Source of the DNA: Atlantibacter subterraneus
GTDB lineage: Bacteria; Pseudomonadota; Gammaproteobacteria; Enterobacterales; Enterobacteriaceae
Direction: 5' to 3' (one strand)
Length of the DNA stretch: 64,000 nucleotides
Assembly: GCF_027853245.1 (NCBI RefSeq)
Contig: NZ_JAPTZM010000006.1
Made by a program: the position numbers and the translations under genes. Within the stretch, counting starts at the first letter, position 1, and every line of letters starts with the position of its first letter. The notes below the pieces were generated by a model, which was not told the origin of the DNA, did not search any database, and saw nothing but the letters and a program-made list of their open reading frames with translations. Below are positions 41,457 to 50,258 of the stretch, one piece after another.

Positions 41457-42326
41457 TTATTTGAACGAATAAATACGCCCGGCACTGCCGCAGGTCATAA
41501 TTTTATGGCGAACGACATCGGCCATTGCCGCTTTCGCCAACTGGTTATATTCGCGCGGATCGGTAGAACCTGGCTTTTCAAGGAAAAACGATTTTAATGT
41601 TTCAGCGAAGGCTAATTTAAGATCGGTCGCCACATTAACCTTACTTATACCCAATTCAATACATTTTTTCACATCGCTATCGGGAATACCGGATGCGCCA
41701 TGCAGCACCAGCGGAATATCCACTAATTTGGCGATTTTCTGCAGCCGCTCAAAATCCAGTTTTGGCGTAGATTTATACAGACCATGCGCGGAGCCAATTG
41801 CCACGGCCAGCGAGTCGATGTTGGTTTGCTCAACCAGCAGGCGCGCATCTTCCGGATGGGTATACGGATCGGCGACTTCATCGATAATCAGATCGTCTTC
41901 CTGGCCGACCAGTTGGCCAATTTCCGCTTCCACGCTGCACCCGTAGTAATGGCATAACTCGGTAACTTTACGCGTAATAGCAATATTCTCTTTCAGCGGC
42001 ATGGCGCTGCCGTCGATCATCGCCGAACGGATCCCGGCGCGAATTTTGTTATGGATATCGTCAAAATCATGATGGTGATCGAGATGCACCACCACCTGCT
42101 GATTATTTTCCGCCGCCATGGATTCGACAATCGCGATAATTTGCTGTACCCCGGCATAACTATAGGTACCCGGCGTCCCGGCTAAAATAACCGGTGACTC
42201 CAGTTCTTTGGCAATCGTTAATACCACCTGGATAGTTTCCAGGTTATGAATATTAAAAGCCGGTACGGCATAACCAAATTTTCGCGCATGGTTAAGCAAA
42301 TAGCTGCTGTTAATAATATGGTTCAT
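41457..42326 (-). CDS. Class II tagatose/fructose-bisphosphate aldolase, catalytic subunit (GatY/KbaY-like)
   Basis: A 289-residue class II aldolase. Residues match GatY: Asp83 and His84 (VVHLDHHHD), His181 (GSAHGLYKSTP) and His209 (LVLHGASGIPD). It cleaves a ketose bisphosphate to DHAP and an aldehyde phosphate with zinc. The GatZ-like subunit is encoded in the same operon. The stereochemistry of the substrate cannot be read from sequence. Confidence 0.88.
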   Translation of the reverse strand: MNHIINSSYLLNHARKFGYAVPAFNIHNLETIQVVLTIAKELESPVILAGTPGTYSYAGVQQIIAIVESMAAENNQQVVVHLDHHHDFDDIHNKIRAGIRSAMIDGSAMPLKENIAITRKVTELCHYYGCSVEAEIGQLVGQEDDLIIDEVADPYTHPEDARLLVEQTNIDSLAVAIGSAHGLYKSTPKLDFERLQKIAKLVDIPLVLHGASGIPDSDVKKCIELGISKVNVATDLKLAFAETLKSFFLEKPGSTDPREYNQLAKAAMADVVRHKIMTCGSAGRIYSFK

Positions 42327-42329
42327 CGG

Positions 42330-43379
42330 TTACTCCCAGTGCAGTAAAATTTTGCCGTTTGCCGGACCGCCTTCTAATGCCATTACTTGCTCGACATAAT
42401 CATTTTCATTAACGATGCAGTTAATCAGCGGATCGATTTGGATTTGCCCATTACGGAACATGTCAATGGTTAAGCGCCATTCGTCACCGGGGAACGGCGC
42501 GGAATAATTCATCCAGCTGCCGAACACAAATAACTCTTTACGCAGAATTTGTTCATATTCGGTATAGGTCAGCGCCAGGTCTTTATGCAGCGTACCGATT
42601 AACGCCACCTGCGCCCGCGGACCGGCAATTTTCAATGCCAGTTTAAAGGTCTGCGGCGTACCGGCGGTTTCAAGAATAAGCTGGTCGAAATTGATATCAG
42701 CGAGGAATGCGGCTTCTTGCAGCGCATTTTCCTGCGCTACGTTGATAACATGATCCGCGCCAAGCTGTTTCGCCAGATCCAGACGCTCGTTATTAATATC
42801 TACCGCCGTGACGGATTTCGCGCCCAGCGCTTTGGCGCTCTGCATCGCCAGTAAACCGATGGTGCCGACACCCAGCACAATCACATTTTTATCCTGGCAG
42901 CCGCCGGCCATTAATATCGGATGCACGCCCACGGTAACGGGTTCGAAAAATGCGCCCTGCAACGGCGTTACGCCTTCCGGTAATAAAAAGCAGCTGCTTT
43001 CCGGCATGGTAACGTATTGCGCATTGCCGCCCGGCAAGCGGGAGCCCACAAACGAATACCCTTTTCCTAAGGAATAAAAACCGCGCTGGCATTCCGGCGC
43101 TGAAAAATTAGGGATCAGCGGTACGCAGCAGATGTTGTCGCCTTCTTTTACCGAGCTGACTTTGCTGCCGGTCGCGACTACCCTGGCCGAAAATTCGTGG
43201 CCTAAGCGCACCGGATAAAAATGCGCGCCGTGATGAAAAATACGCGGAATATCGGAGCCGCACAGCCCGGAATAGATCACTTTAACCAGCACATCGTAGT
43301 CGCCGTATTCGGGGATCCCGGTTTCGCGAATTTCCAGCTGGTTATTTTCCGGTATCACAATTTCTTTCATGGTCGTCAT
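42330..43379 (-). CDS. Zinc-type alcohol/polyol dehydrogenase (GatD-like) without the structural zinc site
   Basis: A 349-residue MDR dehydrogenase. Catalytic-zinc ligands Cys40 and His61-Glu62 are present (GLCGSD, LGHEFS). The NAD-binding GVGTIGLLAMQSA is near 170. The four-cysteine structural zinc lobe is eroded: the segment reads NFSAPECQRGFYSLG, with only one cysteine, unlike CFTCPEC ... C in GatD. The ATG at 43379 follows AAGGA; the 17-codon upstream extension overlaps gatZ. Likely oxidises a polyol to the ketose for the kinase. Confidence 0.87.
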   Translation of the reverse strand: MTTMKEIVIPENNQLEIRETGIPEYGDYDVLVKVIYSGLCGSDIPRIFHHGAHFYPVRLGHEFSARVVATGSKVSSVKEGDNICCVPLIPNFSAPECQRGFYSLGKGYSFVGSRLPGGNAQYVTMPESSCFLLPEGVTPLQGAFFEPVTVGVHPILMAGGCQDKNVIVLGVGTIGLLAMQSAKALGAKSVTAVDINNERLDLAKQLGADHVINVAQENALQEAAFLADINFDQLILETAGTPQTFKLALKIAGPRAQVALIGTLHKDLALTYTEYEQILRKELFVFGSWMNYSAPFPGDEWRLTIDMFRNGQIQIDPLINCIVNENDYVEQVMALEGGPANGKILLHWE

Positions 43380-43389
43380 GTTGATGTCC

Positions 43390-44655
43390 TTATTCCGGGT
43401 CGCAACCATAGGCGTACAGGCGCAGCACATCCTGAATACGGAACAGCACCAGGTTTTTCGGCGTCAGAGGGATTTGCTTCGCGTTAATGCGCTGGAATTG
43501 TTCCGGGAAGTACTGGCTGATCACCCCCAGCGGCAGCGTGACGCTTTCCAGGTTGGCGAACATTTTGTTCACGGCTTTATTGATAGTCGGATGCGGCCAG
43601 TAGTAGCGCAGACGATCGGACAGGCTAAAGTGCAGGTCGATCATCGCTTTTGAATGCAGCGTACTGTAGTAATTTTTCCAGTAGCCCGGCTCGTCCTGCA
43701 TCACATTGTCAATCACCGAAACCAGTTCGCTACGCTCGCCCGGCGCAACCAGGGTATTTTCGATCATGGCCAGCGCAAACATGGCTTCACGCAGGGCGAA
43801 GGTCAGTGCCGGGCCGACTTTCAGAATCGCAAAGTGGTCGCGCACCAGCGCTTTATAAGCCTCTGCCGTCTGGTAATCGGTTGAATGAGCTTCATACACC
43901 AGACTGGTGCTTTCGATCGCTTTCGTCAGGTCGCGCGCCAGTTCCGGCTGATAGTGAACGATGGATGAATGGTCAAACTCCACGCCCGGCTGCACCACGA
44001 TGGCGATGATGCGTTCAATCGCGTCATGCAAATCCAGTCTGGCGAAGGCGTCGTAATGGGTCTGGATGGTTTCCATCGCCGCTTGCGGCGTGGTGATATG
44101 CACCGACTGGATAGCCTCTTTCTCACCGCCCGGTACCGGCACCTCAGTCCCCACCACATAGGTGATGTGCTGCTTTTGCTCGTCGGTTGCCACGCGCTCC
44201 GCCACCTGGCAAAGACGCGCTGCGCGTTCGGCTACGGTGGTGGGTAATAGCGGAACCGGATCGTCCCCGCAGGACATGGAAGTATCGATATGAATTTTGG
44301 TGAAACCCGCGCGCACGTACTGTTCAATCAGCACTTCCGATTTCAGCAATGCGCTTTCGGCATCTTCGCTTTGCCAGCAGTTAGGGCCAAGATGGTCGCC
44401 GCCAAGGATCAGGCGCGAGTGCGGGAAGCCCACTTTATCGGCAATCGCCAGCACAAAATCCCGGAACTGTTCCGGCTTCATTCCCGTGTAACCGCCGAAC
44501 TGGTTCACCTGGTTGGAGGTGGCTTCAATCAGCACTTTGCGGTCGCTATTCAGATCGAACAGCAGCGCCGCTTCAATGACCAGAGGATGGGCAGAACAGA
44601 CTGAACAGATACCAACAGGTTGCCCTGATTTATGTTTATGTATGATATCTTTCAT
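43390..44655 (-). CDS. gatZ: Tagatose-bisphosphate aldolase non-catalytic subunit (GatZ/KbaZ-like)
   Basis: A 421-residue GatZ/KbaZ family protein. Conserved ICSVCSAHPLVIEAAL near 17-32, ATSNQVNQFGGYTGM near 45 and GGDHLGPNCWQ near 85 are hallmarks. It stabilises or activates the GatY-type subunit. It is the first gene of the operon; AAAGGA six bases upstream supports the ATG at 44655. Its own promoter region carries CRP-like and repressor-like sites. Confidence 0.9.
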   Translation of the reverse strand: MKDIIHKHKSGQPVGICSVCSAHPLVIEAALLFDLNSDRKVLIEATSNQVNQFGGYTGMKPEQFRDFVLAIADKVGFPHSRLILGGDHLGPNCWQSEDAESALLKSEVLIEQYVRAGFTKIHIDTSMSCGDDPVPLLPTTVAERAARLCQVAERVATDEQKQHITYVVGTEVPVPGGEKEAIQSVHITTPQAAMETIQTHYDAFARLDLHDAIERIIAIVVQPGVEFDHSSIVHYQPELARDLTKAIESTSLVYEAHSTDYQTAEAYKALVRDHFAILKVGPALTFALREAMFALAMIENTLVAPGERSELVSVIDNVMQDEPGYWKNYYSTLHSKAMIDLHFSLSDRLRYYWPHPTINKAVNKMFANLESVTLPLGVISQYFPEQFQRINAKQIPLTPKNLVLFRIQDVLRLYAYGCDPE

Positions 44656-44732
44656 TTGATTTCCTTTATGTTGCAAATTTGAAATTTATTGTCTCTCTGG
44701 TTTCTATCATTAACCTTTTACTTTCTTTTGTT

Positions 44733-44748
44733 TGCGATAAGCATCACA
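44733..44748 (-). promoter_or_regulatory. CRP-binding site
   Basis: TGCGA-TAAGCA-TCACA matches TGTGA-N6-TCACA at nine of ten positions, about 78 bases before the gatZ-type start. It implies glucose repression of the operon. Confidence 0.65.
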
Positions 44749-44905
44749 AAAACGGCTAAAGCGAAAAAAGAAAACGAAAGTGAAACGTTTCACCGGGAGG
44801 AGACTTTCGGTTTATTTCGGTTGCAGCGGAAGCAAATGCAAAGAAAAAGGCAAGGTGAGCGTAGTGGTGGGAACATCTTGATGGATAAGCCAGCGTAATC
44901 GTCAG

Positions 44906-44940
44906 GCAAAAAAAAGCGCCCATTCAGGCGCTTAGAAAAA
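44906..44940 (-). terminator. Terminator of the LacI-family repressor gene
   Basis: AAGCGCC (44914-44920) and GGCGCTT (44927-44933) pair around CATTCA. On the minus strand the run GGCGCTT is followed by T residues. It lies 25 bases after the repressor stop. Confidence 0.8.
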
Positions 44941-44958
44941 AGGTATCAGGAAGCGCGC

Positions 44959-46023
44959 TTACGCCGATTCCCTTTCCATCAGCGTAAATCCAATATCGAC
45001 AATCCCCTCCTCCACCGGCACGCCTTCAATCTTATCGGCCAGCAGCGTGGCGGCGTCTTTGCCGATTTTCCAGCGGTCGATATTGACGGTGGTGATTGCC
45101 GGAATATTACAGGCGGCGAAATCGAGATCGCCGAAGCCCATCACCGCGATGTCCTGCGGCACGCGCAGCTGGTGGGTTTGCGCTTCGAAAATCGCCCCCT
45201 GCGCCAGGGTGTCTGAACTACAGATGATAGCGTCGAACGTCTGGCCGCTTTTTAACAGTGCGCCAAGACCGCTGCGCCCCAGCGCCATGGTCGCGGGCAG
45301 CGGCACCAGCGCATCCTGCCACTGGCAATCTCCCTTGCGGTTGAGCACATCCAGCACGCCCTTTTTACGCAGCATGGCGCGTTTATCATCGGTCCAGATA
45401 AAACCAAAGCGCCGGTGTCCTTTGTTAAGCAGGTATTCGCCAATGGCATTGCCAATTTTTTCGTGGGAGAACCCCACCAGCATATCGATGGGCGTGGGGG
45501 TTAAATCCCAGATTTCCACGACCGGCAGCCCGGTATTGATAATCGCCTTTTTCAGCTCGGTATTGTGATGAATGCCGGTTAATACGATGCCGTCAGGGCG
45601 GCGGGAGAGCAGCGTCGAGACAATATCGGTTTCGCTTTCATGGCTATACCCCGCCACGCACAGCAGCAGGTGATAGCCCCGCACCGCCAGCTCATCGCTT
45701 AACGACTGCACGGTATCGACAAACATATTGTTGTTAATTTGCGGCACCACCACCGCGATCAGCTTGCTGCGCCGCGACGCCAGGCTACCGGCCAGCAGAT
45801 TGGGGATGTATCCGGTCACTTTCACCGCTTCCATGACTTTCGCCACGGTGGCCGGGCGAACGATATTTGGCGTGTTCAACGCGCGGCTTACCGTCATGGG
45901 CGACAGTCCAGCGGCGCGGGCGACATCTTCGAGCGTCGGGGCGCGGGATACCGTCTTTCTGGCGTTTCGTTCACTTTTCAATTCGACAACCGTCCTCTCA
46001 TGGCGCGTGAAAGCGGCGGACAT
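44959..46023 (-). CDS. LacI/GntR-family repressor of the talarate/galactarate operon
   Basis: A 354-residue LacI-family protein. The HTH is at about 30-52 (TLEDVARAAGLSPMTVSRAL) with the hinge helix NLLAGSLASRR near 75-85. The effector domain follows GntR-like repressors (VPQINNNMFVDTVQSL). The first 25 residues precede the canonical HTH, so an internal start is possible. It is divergent from the talarate dehydratase gene, between them three operator-like sites. Probable inducer: the sugar acid or its keto-deoxy product. Confidence 0.88.
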   Translation of the reverse strand: MSAAFTRHERTVVELKSERNARKTVSRAPTLEDVARAAGLSPMTVSRALNTPNIVRPATVAKVMEAVKVTGYIPNLLAGSLASRRSKLIAVVVPQINNNMFVDTVQSLSDELAVRGYHLLLCVAGYSHESETDIVSTLLSRRPDGIVLTGIHHNTELKKAIINTGLPVVEIWDLTPTPIDMLVGFSHEKIGNAIGEYLLNKGHRRFGFIWTDDKRAMLRKKGVLDVLNRKGDCQWQDALVPLPATMALGRSGLGALLKSGQTFDAIICSSDTLAQGAIFEAQTHQLRVPQDIAVMGFGDLDFAACNIPAITTVNIDRWKIGKDAATLLADKIEGVPVEEGIVDIGFTLMERESA

Positions 46024-46190
46024 TATCGGTTAATTATCCCCCTGTTTCCAGAAATGCGAGACACCACCAATGATTGCGCAATCATTAACAAACAAAGAGC
46101 CGCTATTCAGTGGCGCAAATTCTCGATTAACATCACAAAAAGCGATCAATTAAGCGGCTATTTGCGATCTAAATCTCAGTTTACGCCATG

Positions 46191-46240
46191 AAAGATAGCG
46201 CTAACATTTCCCTGGGCCTACAAATGTTAGCGCAAACATT
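46191..46240 (+). promoter_or_regulatory. Two LacI-type operators upstream of the talarate dehydratase
   Basis: GATAGCGCTAACAT (46194-46207) and ATGTTAGCGCAAACAT (46224-46239) share the AGCGC core and are centred 32 bases apart, about three helical turns, both 5' of the start. ATGTTAGCGCAAACAT is a 14-of-16 palindrome. Confidence 0.7.
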
Positions 46241-46268
46241 TTAAACCACCGGGTTAATGGAGACTCTT

Positions 46269-47465
46269 ATGATCGATAGCGCTAACTCCCAGGCTGTGAC
46301 CTACGCCAAAGTGACTAATGCCAGAACGGCTGCCGAAACCGGTGACCGCATTGCGTGGGTAAAAATTTCCCTTTCCTTCCTGCCGCTGGCCACGCCGGTA
46401 AGCGATGCCAAAGTGCTGACAGGCCGTCAAAAACCGTTAACCGAGGTGGCGATTATTTTTGCCGAGATCCGCACTCGCGATGGCTTTGAAGGGGTGGGTT
46501 TCAGCTATTCCAAACGCGCGGGCGGCCAGGGGATTTACGCGCACGCTAAGGAGATCGCCGATAACCTGCTGGGCGAAGATCCCAACGATATCGATAAGAT
46601 CTATACCAAACTGCTGTGGGCGGGCGCGTCTGTGGGCCGCAGCGGTATGGCGGTGCAGGCGATCTCCCCGATCGATATCGCGCTGTGGGATTTGAAAGCT
46701 AAACGCGCCGGTCTGCCGCTGGCAAAACTGCTCGGTTCACATCGCGATTCCGTGCAGTGCTACAACACGTCCGGCGGCTTCCTGCATACCCCGTTGGATC
46801 AGGTGCTGAAGAACGTGGCGATCTCGCGCGAAAGCGGCATTGGCGGCATCAAACTGAAAGTGGGCCAACCGAATACCCAGGAAGATATCCGCCGCTTAAC
46901 CGCCGTGCGCAAAGAGCTGGGCGACGCATTCCCGCTGATGGTGGACGCGAACCAGCAGTGGGACCGGGAAACCGCTATTCGCATGGGCCGCAAAATGGAA
47001 GATTTCAATCTGATCTGGATTGAGGAGCCGCTGGACGCCTATGACGTGGAGGGCCACGCCGCGCTGACCGCCGCGCTGGACACCCCTATCGCTACCGGTG
47101 AAATGCTCACCAGCTTCCGCGAGCATGAACAACTGATCCTCGGCAACGCCAGCGATTTCGTCCAGCCGGACGCGCCGCGCGTTGGCGGCATTTCGCCGTT
47201 CCTGAAAATCATGGATCTGGCCGCTAAACATGGCCGCAAACTGGCACCGCATTTTGCCATGGAAGTTCACCTGCATCTGGCGGCGGCCTATCCGATTGAG
47301 CCGTGGCTGGAACATTTCGAATGGCTGAACCCAATGTTCAACGAGCAGCTCGAACTGCGCGATGGCCGGATGCACGTTTCCGATCGTCACGGTCTGGGCT
47401 TTACCATCAGCGAACAGGCCCGTAAGTGGACGGTGCTGGAATGCGAATTTGGTAAACAGCCTTAA
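46269..47465 (+). CDS. L-talarate/galactarate dehydratase (enolase superfamily)
   Basis: A 398-residue enzyme of the mandelate-racemase subgroup, equivalent to Salmonella TalrD/GalrD. Counting from the ATG at 46269, catalytic residues fall exactly at Lys195 and Lys197 (KLKVG), the metal ligands Asp226, Glu252 and Glu278, and the His328/Glu348 acid-base region. It dehydrates L-talarate and galactarate to a keto-deoxy product. The upstream ATG at 46257 is rejected because GGAG sits between the two. A third operator copy lies inside codons 3-6. Confidence 0.93.
   Translation: MIDSANSQAVTYAKVTNARTAAETGDRIAWVKISLSFLPLATPVSDAKVLTGRQKPLTEVAIIFAEIRTRDGFEGVGFSYSKRAGGQGIYAHAKEIADNLLGEDPNDIDKIYTKLLWAGASVGRSGMAVQAISPIDIALWDLKAKRAGLPLAKLLGSHRDSVQCYNTSGGFLHTPLDQVLKNVAISRESGIGGIKLKVGQPNTQEDIRRLTAVRKELGDAFPLMVDANQQWDRETAIRMGRKMEDFNLIWIEEPLDAYDVEGHAALTAALDTPIATGEMLTSFREHEQLILGNASDFVQPDAPRVGGISPFLKIMDLAAKHGRKLAPHFAMEVHLHLAAAYPIEPWLEHFEWLNPMFNEQLELRDGRMHVSDRHGLGFTISEQARKWTVLECEFGKQP
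46275..46286 (+). promoter_or_regulatory. Third operator copy within the talarate dehydratase coding start
   Basis: GATAGCGCTAAC repeats the 12-mer of the first operator (46194-46205) exactly, 81 bases downstream, in codons 3-6 of the gene. It could act as a roadblock or loop site for the LacI-type repressor. Confidence 0.55.
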
Positions 47466-47570
47466 TGAATTCGGGTGGATAATTAACAACGGCAGCAGAT
47501 CGGGCATTATCCACCCAGAATATCCCTTACCTCTATTAATATTAATAATCCTACGCAGGAGTTATCTTCT

Positions 47571-48884
47571 ATGGATAATTTCAAGGCCAAAACCAATGTT
47601 CGTTATACGATTTTAATTTTTTTATTTTTAGCCACCGTATTTAATTATGCCGACCGCGCCACCCTTTCTGTGGTTGCGCCGTTTATGAGTAAAGAGTTAG
47701 CGTTCGATCCGGAAATGATGGGGCTGGCGTTTTCCTCATTTGGTATTTCTTACGTGATTATGCAAATCCCCGGCGGCTGGCTGCTCGATCGCTACGGCTC
47801 CCGGCTGGTGTACGGCGTGGCGCTGATTGGCTGGTCGCTGGTGACGATGCTGCAGGGCACGATTTACCTGTTCGCCACGCCGCTGATGGCGCTGGTCACC
47901 CTGCGTTTGCTGATGGGCGCGATTGAGGCCCCGGCCTTCCCGGCCAATAGCCGGTTAAGCGTGCAGTGGTTCCCGAATAAAGAGCGCGGATTCGTCACCT
48001 CGGTTTATCAGGCCGCGCAGTATATTTCCTTAGGGATTGTGACGCCATTAATGACCATTATTTTGCATAATTTAAGCTGGCACTATGTGTTTTATTATAT
48101 CGGCGGCATCGGCATTTTTTTGGGCATATTCTGGCTGGGCTTTGTCCAGGATCCGTTTAAGCATAAAAAAATTAACCAGCAGGAACTTGATTATATTAAA
48201 CAGGGCGGCGGCGAGCCGGAATTAGGCAAACAGGAGAAGAAACAAAAAATCTCGCTGGCGCAGTTAAAACAGGTGTGCGTAAACCGCATGATGATTGGCG
48301 TGTATATCGGCCAGTTCTGCGTCACCTCCATCACCTGGTTCTTCCTGACCTGGTTCCCGACCTATCTGTATCAGGCCAAAGGGATGTCGATCCTTAAAGT
48401 CGGTTTAATCGCCTCTATCCCCGCGATCGCCGGGTTTGCCGGCGGATTAATCGGCGGGATGTTCTCGGATTACCTGCTGCGTAAGGGCCACAGCCTGACT
48501 TACGCCCGCAAAGTGCCGATTATCTGCGGCATGCTGCTCTCGTGTGTGATTGTCAGCGCCAACTACACCGAGTCGGAAGTGATTGTGGTGGCGGCGATGA
48601 GCATCGCGTTCTTCGCCAAAGGCTTCGGCAATCTCGGCTGGTGCGTGTTGAGCGATACCTCACCCAAAGAAGTGCTGGGCGTGGCGGGCGGCGTGTTCAA
48701 TATGTGCGGTAACCTGGCGAGTATCATTACCCCGCTGGTGATTGGCTACATCCTGACCACCACCAGCTCGTTTGATTACGCTATTTTGTATGTCGGTTCG
48801 ATGGGGCTGATTGGCCTGTTTTCTTACGTATTTATTGTCGGTCCGCTGGATCGCATTAAATTGCAGCCACTGGCGGCTGCGTAA
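47571..48884 (+). CDS. MFS transporter of the anion:cation symporter family (sugar-acid importer)
   Basis: A 437-residue carrier with twelve spans. NYADRATLSVVAPFM near 24 and GGWLLDRYGSRL near 68 match GudP/GarP/ExuT-type transporters. ANSRLSVQWFPNKERGF near 126 is their conserved loop. It is 105 bases after the dehydratase and probably imports L-talarate, galactarate or glucarate. It ends just before a convergent terminator. Confidence 0.88.
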   Translation: MDNFKAKTNVRYTILIFLFLATVFNYADRATLSVVAPFMSKELAFDPEMMGLAFSSFGISYVIMQIPGGWLLDRYGSRLVYGVALIGWSLVTMLQGTIYLFATPLMALVTLRLLMGAIEAPAFPANSRLSVQWFPNKERGFVTSVYQAAQYISLGIVTPLMTIILHNLSWHYVFYYIGGIGIFLGIFWLGFVQDPFKHKKINQQELDYIKQGGGEPELGKQEKKQKISLAQLKQVCVNRMMIGVYIGQFCVTSITWFFLTWFPTYLYQAKGMSILKVGLIASIPAIAGFAGGLIGGMFSDYLLRKGHSLTYARKVPIICGMLLSCVIVSANYTESEVIVVAAMSIAFFAKGFGNLGWCVLSDTSPKEVLGVAGGVFNMCGNLASIITPLVIGYILTTTSSFDYAILYVGSMGLIGLFSYVFIVGPLDRIKLQPLAAA

Positions 48885-48904
48885 TTGGTGTTTTAATTAG
48901 CACA

Positions 48905-48947
48905 CGTGCTGGACGGCCCGCACTCGACTGCCGCCAGCACGTTTTTT
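48905..48947 (+). terminator. Intrinsic terminator after the sugar-acid transporter
   Basis: CGTGCTGG (48905-48912) and CCAGCACG (48934-48941) pair, followed by TTTTTT (48942-48947). It abuts the stop of the convergent ROK gene. Confidence 0.82.
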
Positions 48948-50142
48948 AAAAATTCTCCAGCGCCTTCTCCACGTACAAATAACCAATCCCCATAATTTGC
49001 TGCGCCCGGTTCAATTCCCCAAAGGCCACGCGCGTGGCGTTAACCCGCGTCGGGTCCGCCGGGTCGAACGGATTGGTGCTGATCTGCCGGGTAATGGCCG
49101 CCAGCCAGCGTTCGCCAAATTCACAGCAGCGCCCGTAAAACCAAATCTGATTGATATTCAGGATATTAAGAAAGTTATACAGGCTCAGGCCGATGGTGGT
49201 GGCACCGTTTTCTACCCACTGTTCGACCATCGGATCGTGCTGCCGCCACAGGGTCAGCAGATGCGCGGTGGTCAGATTGTCGATATCCTGGTCGCCCATG
49301 CCCGGCTGGCTTTTAAACCAGACGCGCGCCTGCTTTTTCAGCGCCGTCAGGGAAGCCACCGTCTCCAGGCAGCCGTAGCGGACACAGGTGCAGGCCATGC
49401 CGTCCGGATCGATGATGGTGTGGCCAATCTGACCGCTGCCGTACAGACTGCCGCGATAAATCTGCTGGTTAATCACAAATGACGAACCAATTCCGTAATC
49501 GACGTTTATCACGCAGAAATCCTGCTGGCGGCTGGGGTTCTGCCACTTCTCCGCCAGCGCCAGCATCACGCAGTCGTTATCCACCAGCACCGGCCACTTA
49601 AGCTTTTCTTCCAGCAAATATTTGATTTCCACCGGCGCTTTCCACGGAGCCTGCGGCATGGTTTGCGATACGCCGGTCACCGGATCCACCTGGCCGTGGA
49701 TGGCGATGGCAAGGCGAAAGGTATTGCCGCTGTACGTTTTGGCATACTGATGACAAATCCTCAGCATTGCCGCCAGTAGCGCTTCCGGGTGCGGCGCATC
49801 GACGTGGGTTTTGGCGTACTCTCCCAGCGGCGAAAGCTGCTGGTCCGCCAGCTGGCTTTCGATGGTGGTCGGCGTCACGTTCAGGCACAGAGTGAGCGGC
49901 CCGGTTAACGGAATTTGATAGCTGCCGCTGCTCAGCCCGCGTTTACTCAACGCCTGCTGCGAATGGGCCAGATGCCCCTCCTCCACCAGCTCATCGAGAA
50001 TATTGCTCACGGCGGGGATCGACAGGTCAGTCTGGCGCGCCAGCTGCGATTTACTGACCACTTTTTCCTGCCAAATCAGCGTCATTAGCGCCTTTTTGTT
50101 GTACTGCCGCACCCGCTGATTATTTAGCCCAACGATCGTCAC
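48946..50142 (-). CDS. ROK-family transcriptional repressor (NagC/XylR type)
   Basis: About 398 residues from a GTG at 50142; GGAG lies nine bases upstream, though an in-frame GTG at 50193 is possible. The N-terminal winged helix is KSQLARQTDLSIPAVSNILDELV. The ROK domain has the zinc motif GHTIIDPDGMACTCVRYGCLE, with Val replacing the usual Gly after CTC, and the sugar-binding VDNDCVMLALAE. It is divergent from the DUF5107-TPR gene and probably controls it, the sugar porter and the epimerase. Confidence 0.88.
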   Translation of the reverse strand: MTIVGLNNQRVRQYNKKALMTLIWQEKVVSKSQLARQTDLSIPAVSNILDELVEEGHLAHSQQALSKRGLSSGSYQIPLTGPLTLCLNVTPTTIESQLADQQLSPLGEYAKTHVDAPHPEALLAAMLRICHQYAKTYSGNTFRLAIAIHGQVDPVTGVSQTMPQAPWKAPVEIKYLLEEKLKWPVLVDNDCVMLALAEKWQNPSRQQDFCVINVDYGIGSSFVINQQIYRGSLYGSGQIGHTIIDPDGMACTCVRYGCLETVASLTALKKQARVWFKSQPGMGDQDIDNLTTAHLLTLWRQHDPMVEQWVENGATTIGLSLYNFLNILNINQIWFYGRCCEFGERWLAAITRQISTNPFDPADPTRVNATRVAFGELNRAQQIMGIGYLYVEKALENF

Positions 50143-50258
50143 TTCACTAAACTCCGTTAACTGTATTACGTGACCACTGCGTGTTACCGCCACGAATTTG
50201 TTGTCCAGAATGACAGCATACCTTATTTCACTGTCATTTTTTTACTGGAGAGACGCAC

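Larger units (their letters stand above)
44656..44958. promoter_or_regulatory. Control region of the sugar/polyol operon
   Basis: About 300 bases without a convincing gene (a 69-codon frame here has no support). It holds a CRP-like site (44733-44748), the perfect palindrome GTGAAACGTTTCAC (44780-44793) and TTTCGGTT twice, ten bases apart (44805-44812, 44815-44822), a spacing used by DeoR-family repressors. The lacI-type gene terminates at its far end. Confidence 0.55.

Noticed and set aside
44689..44898. 69-codon frame upstream of the sugar operon
   Set aside because: It lies over the CRP-like site and repressor repeats, and has no family resemblance or ribosome site.
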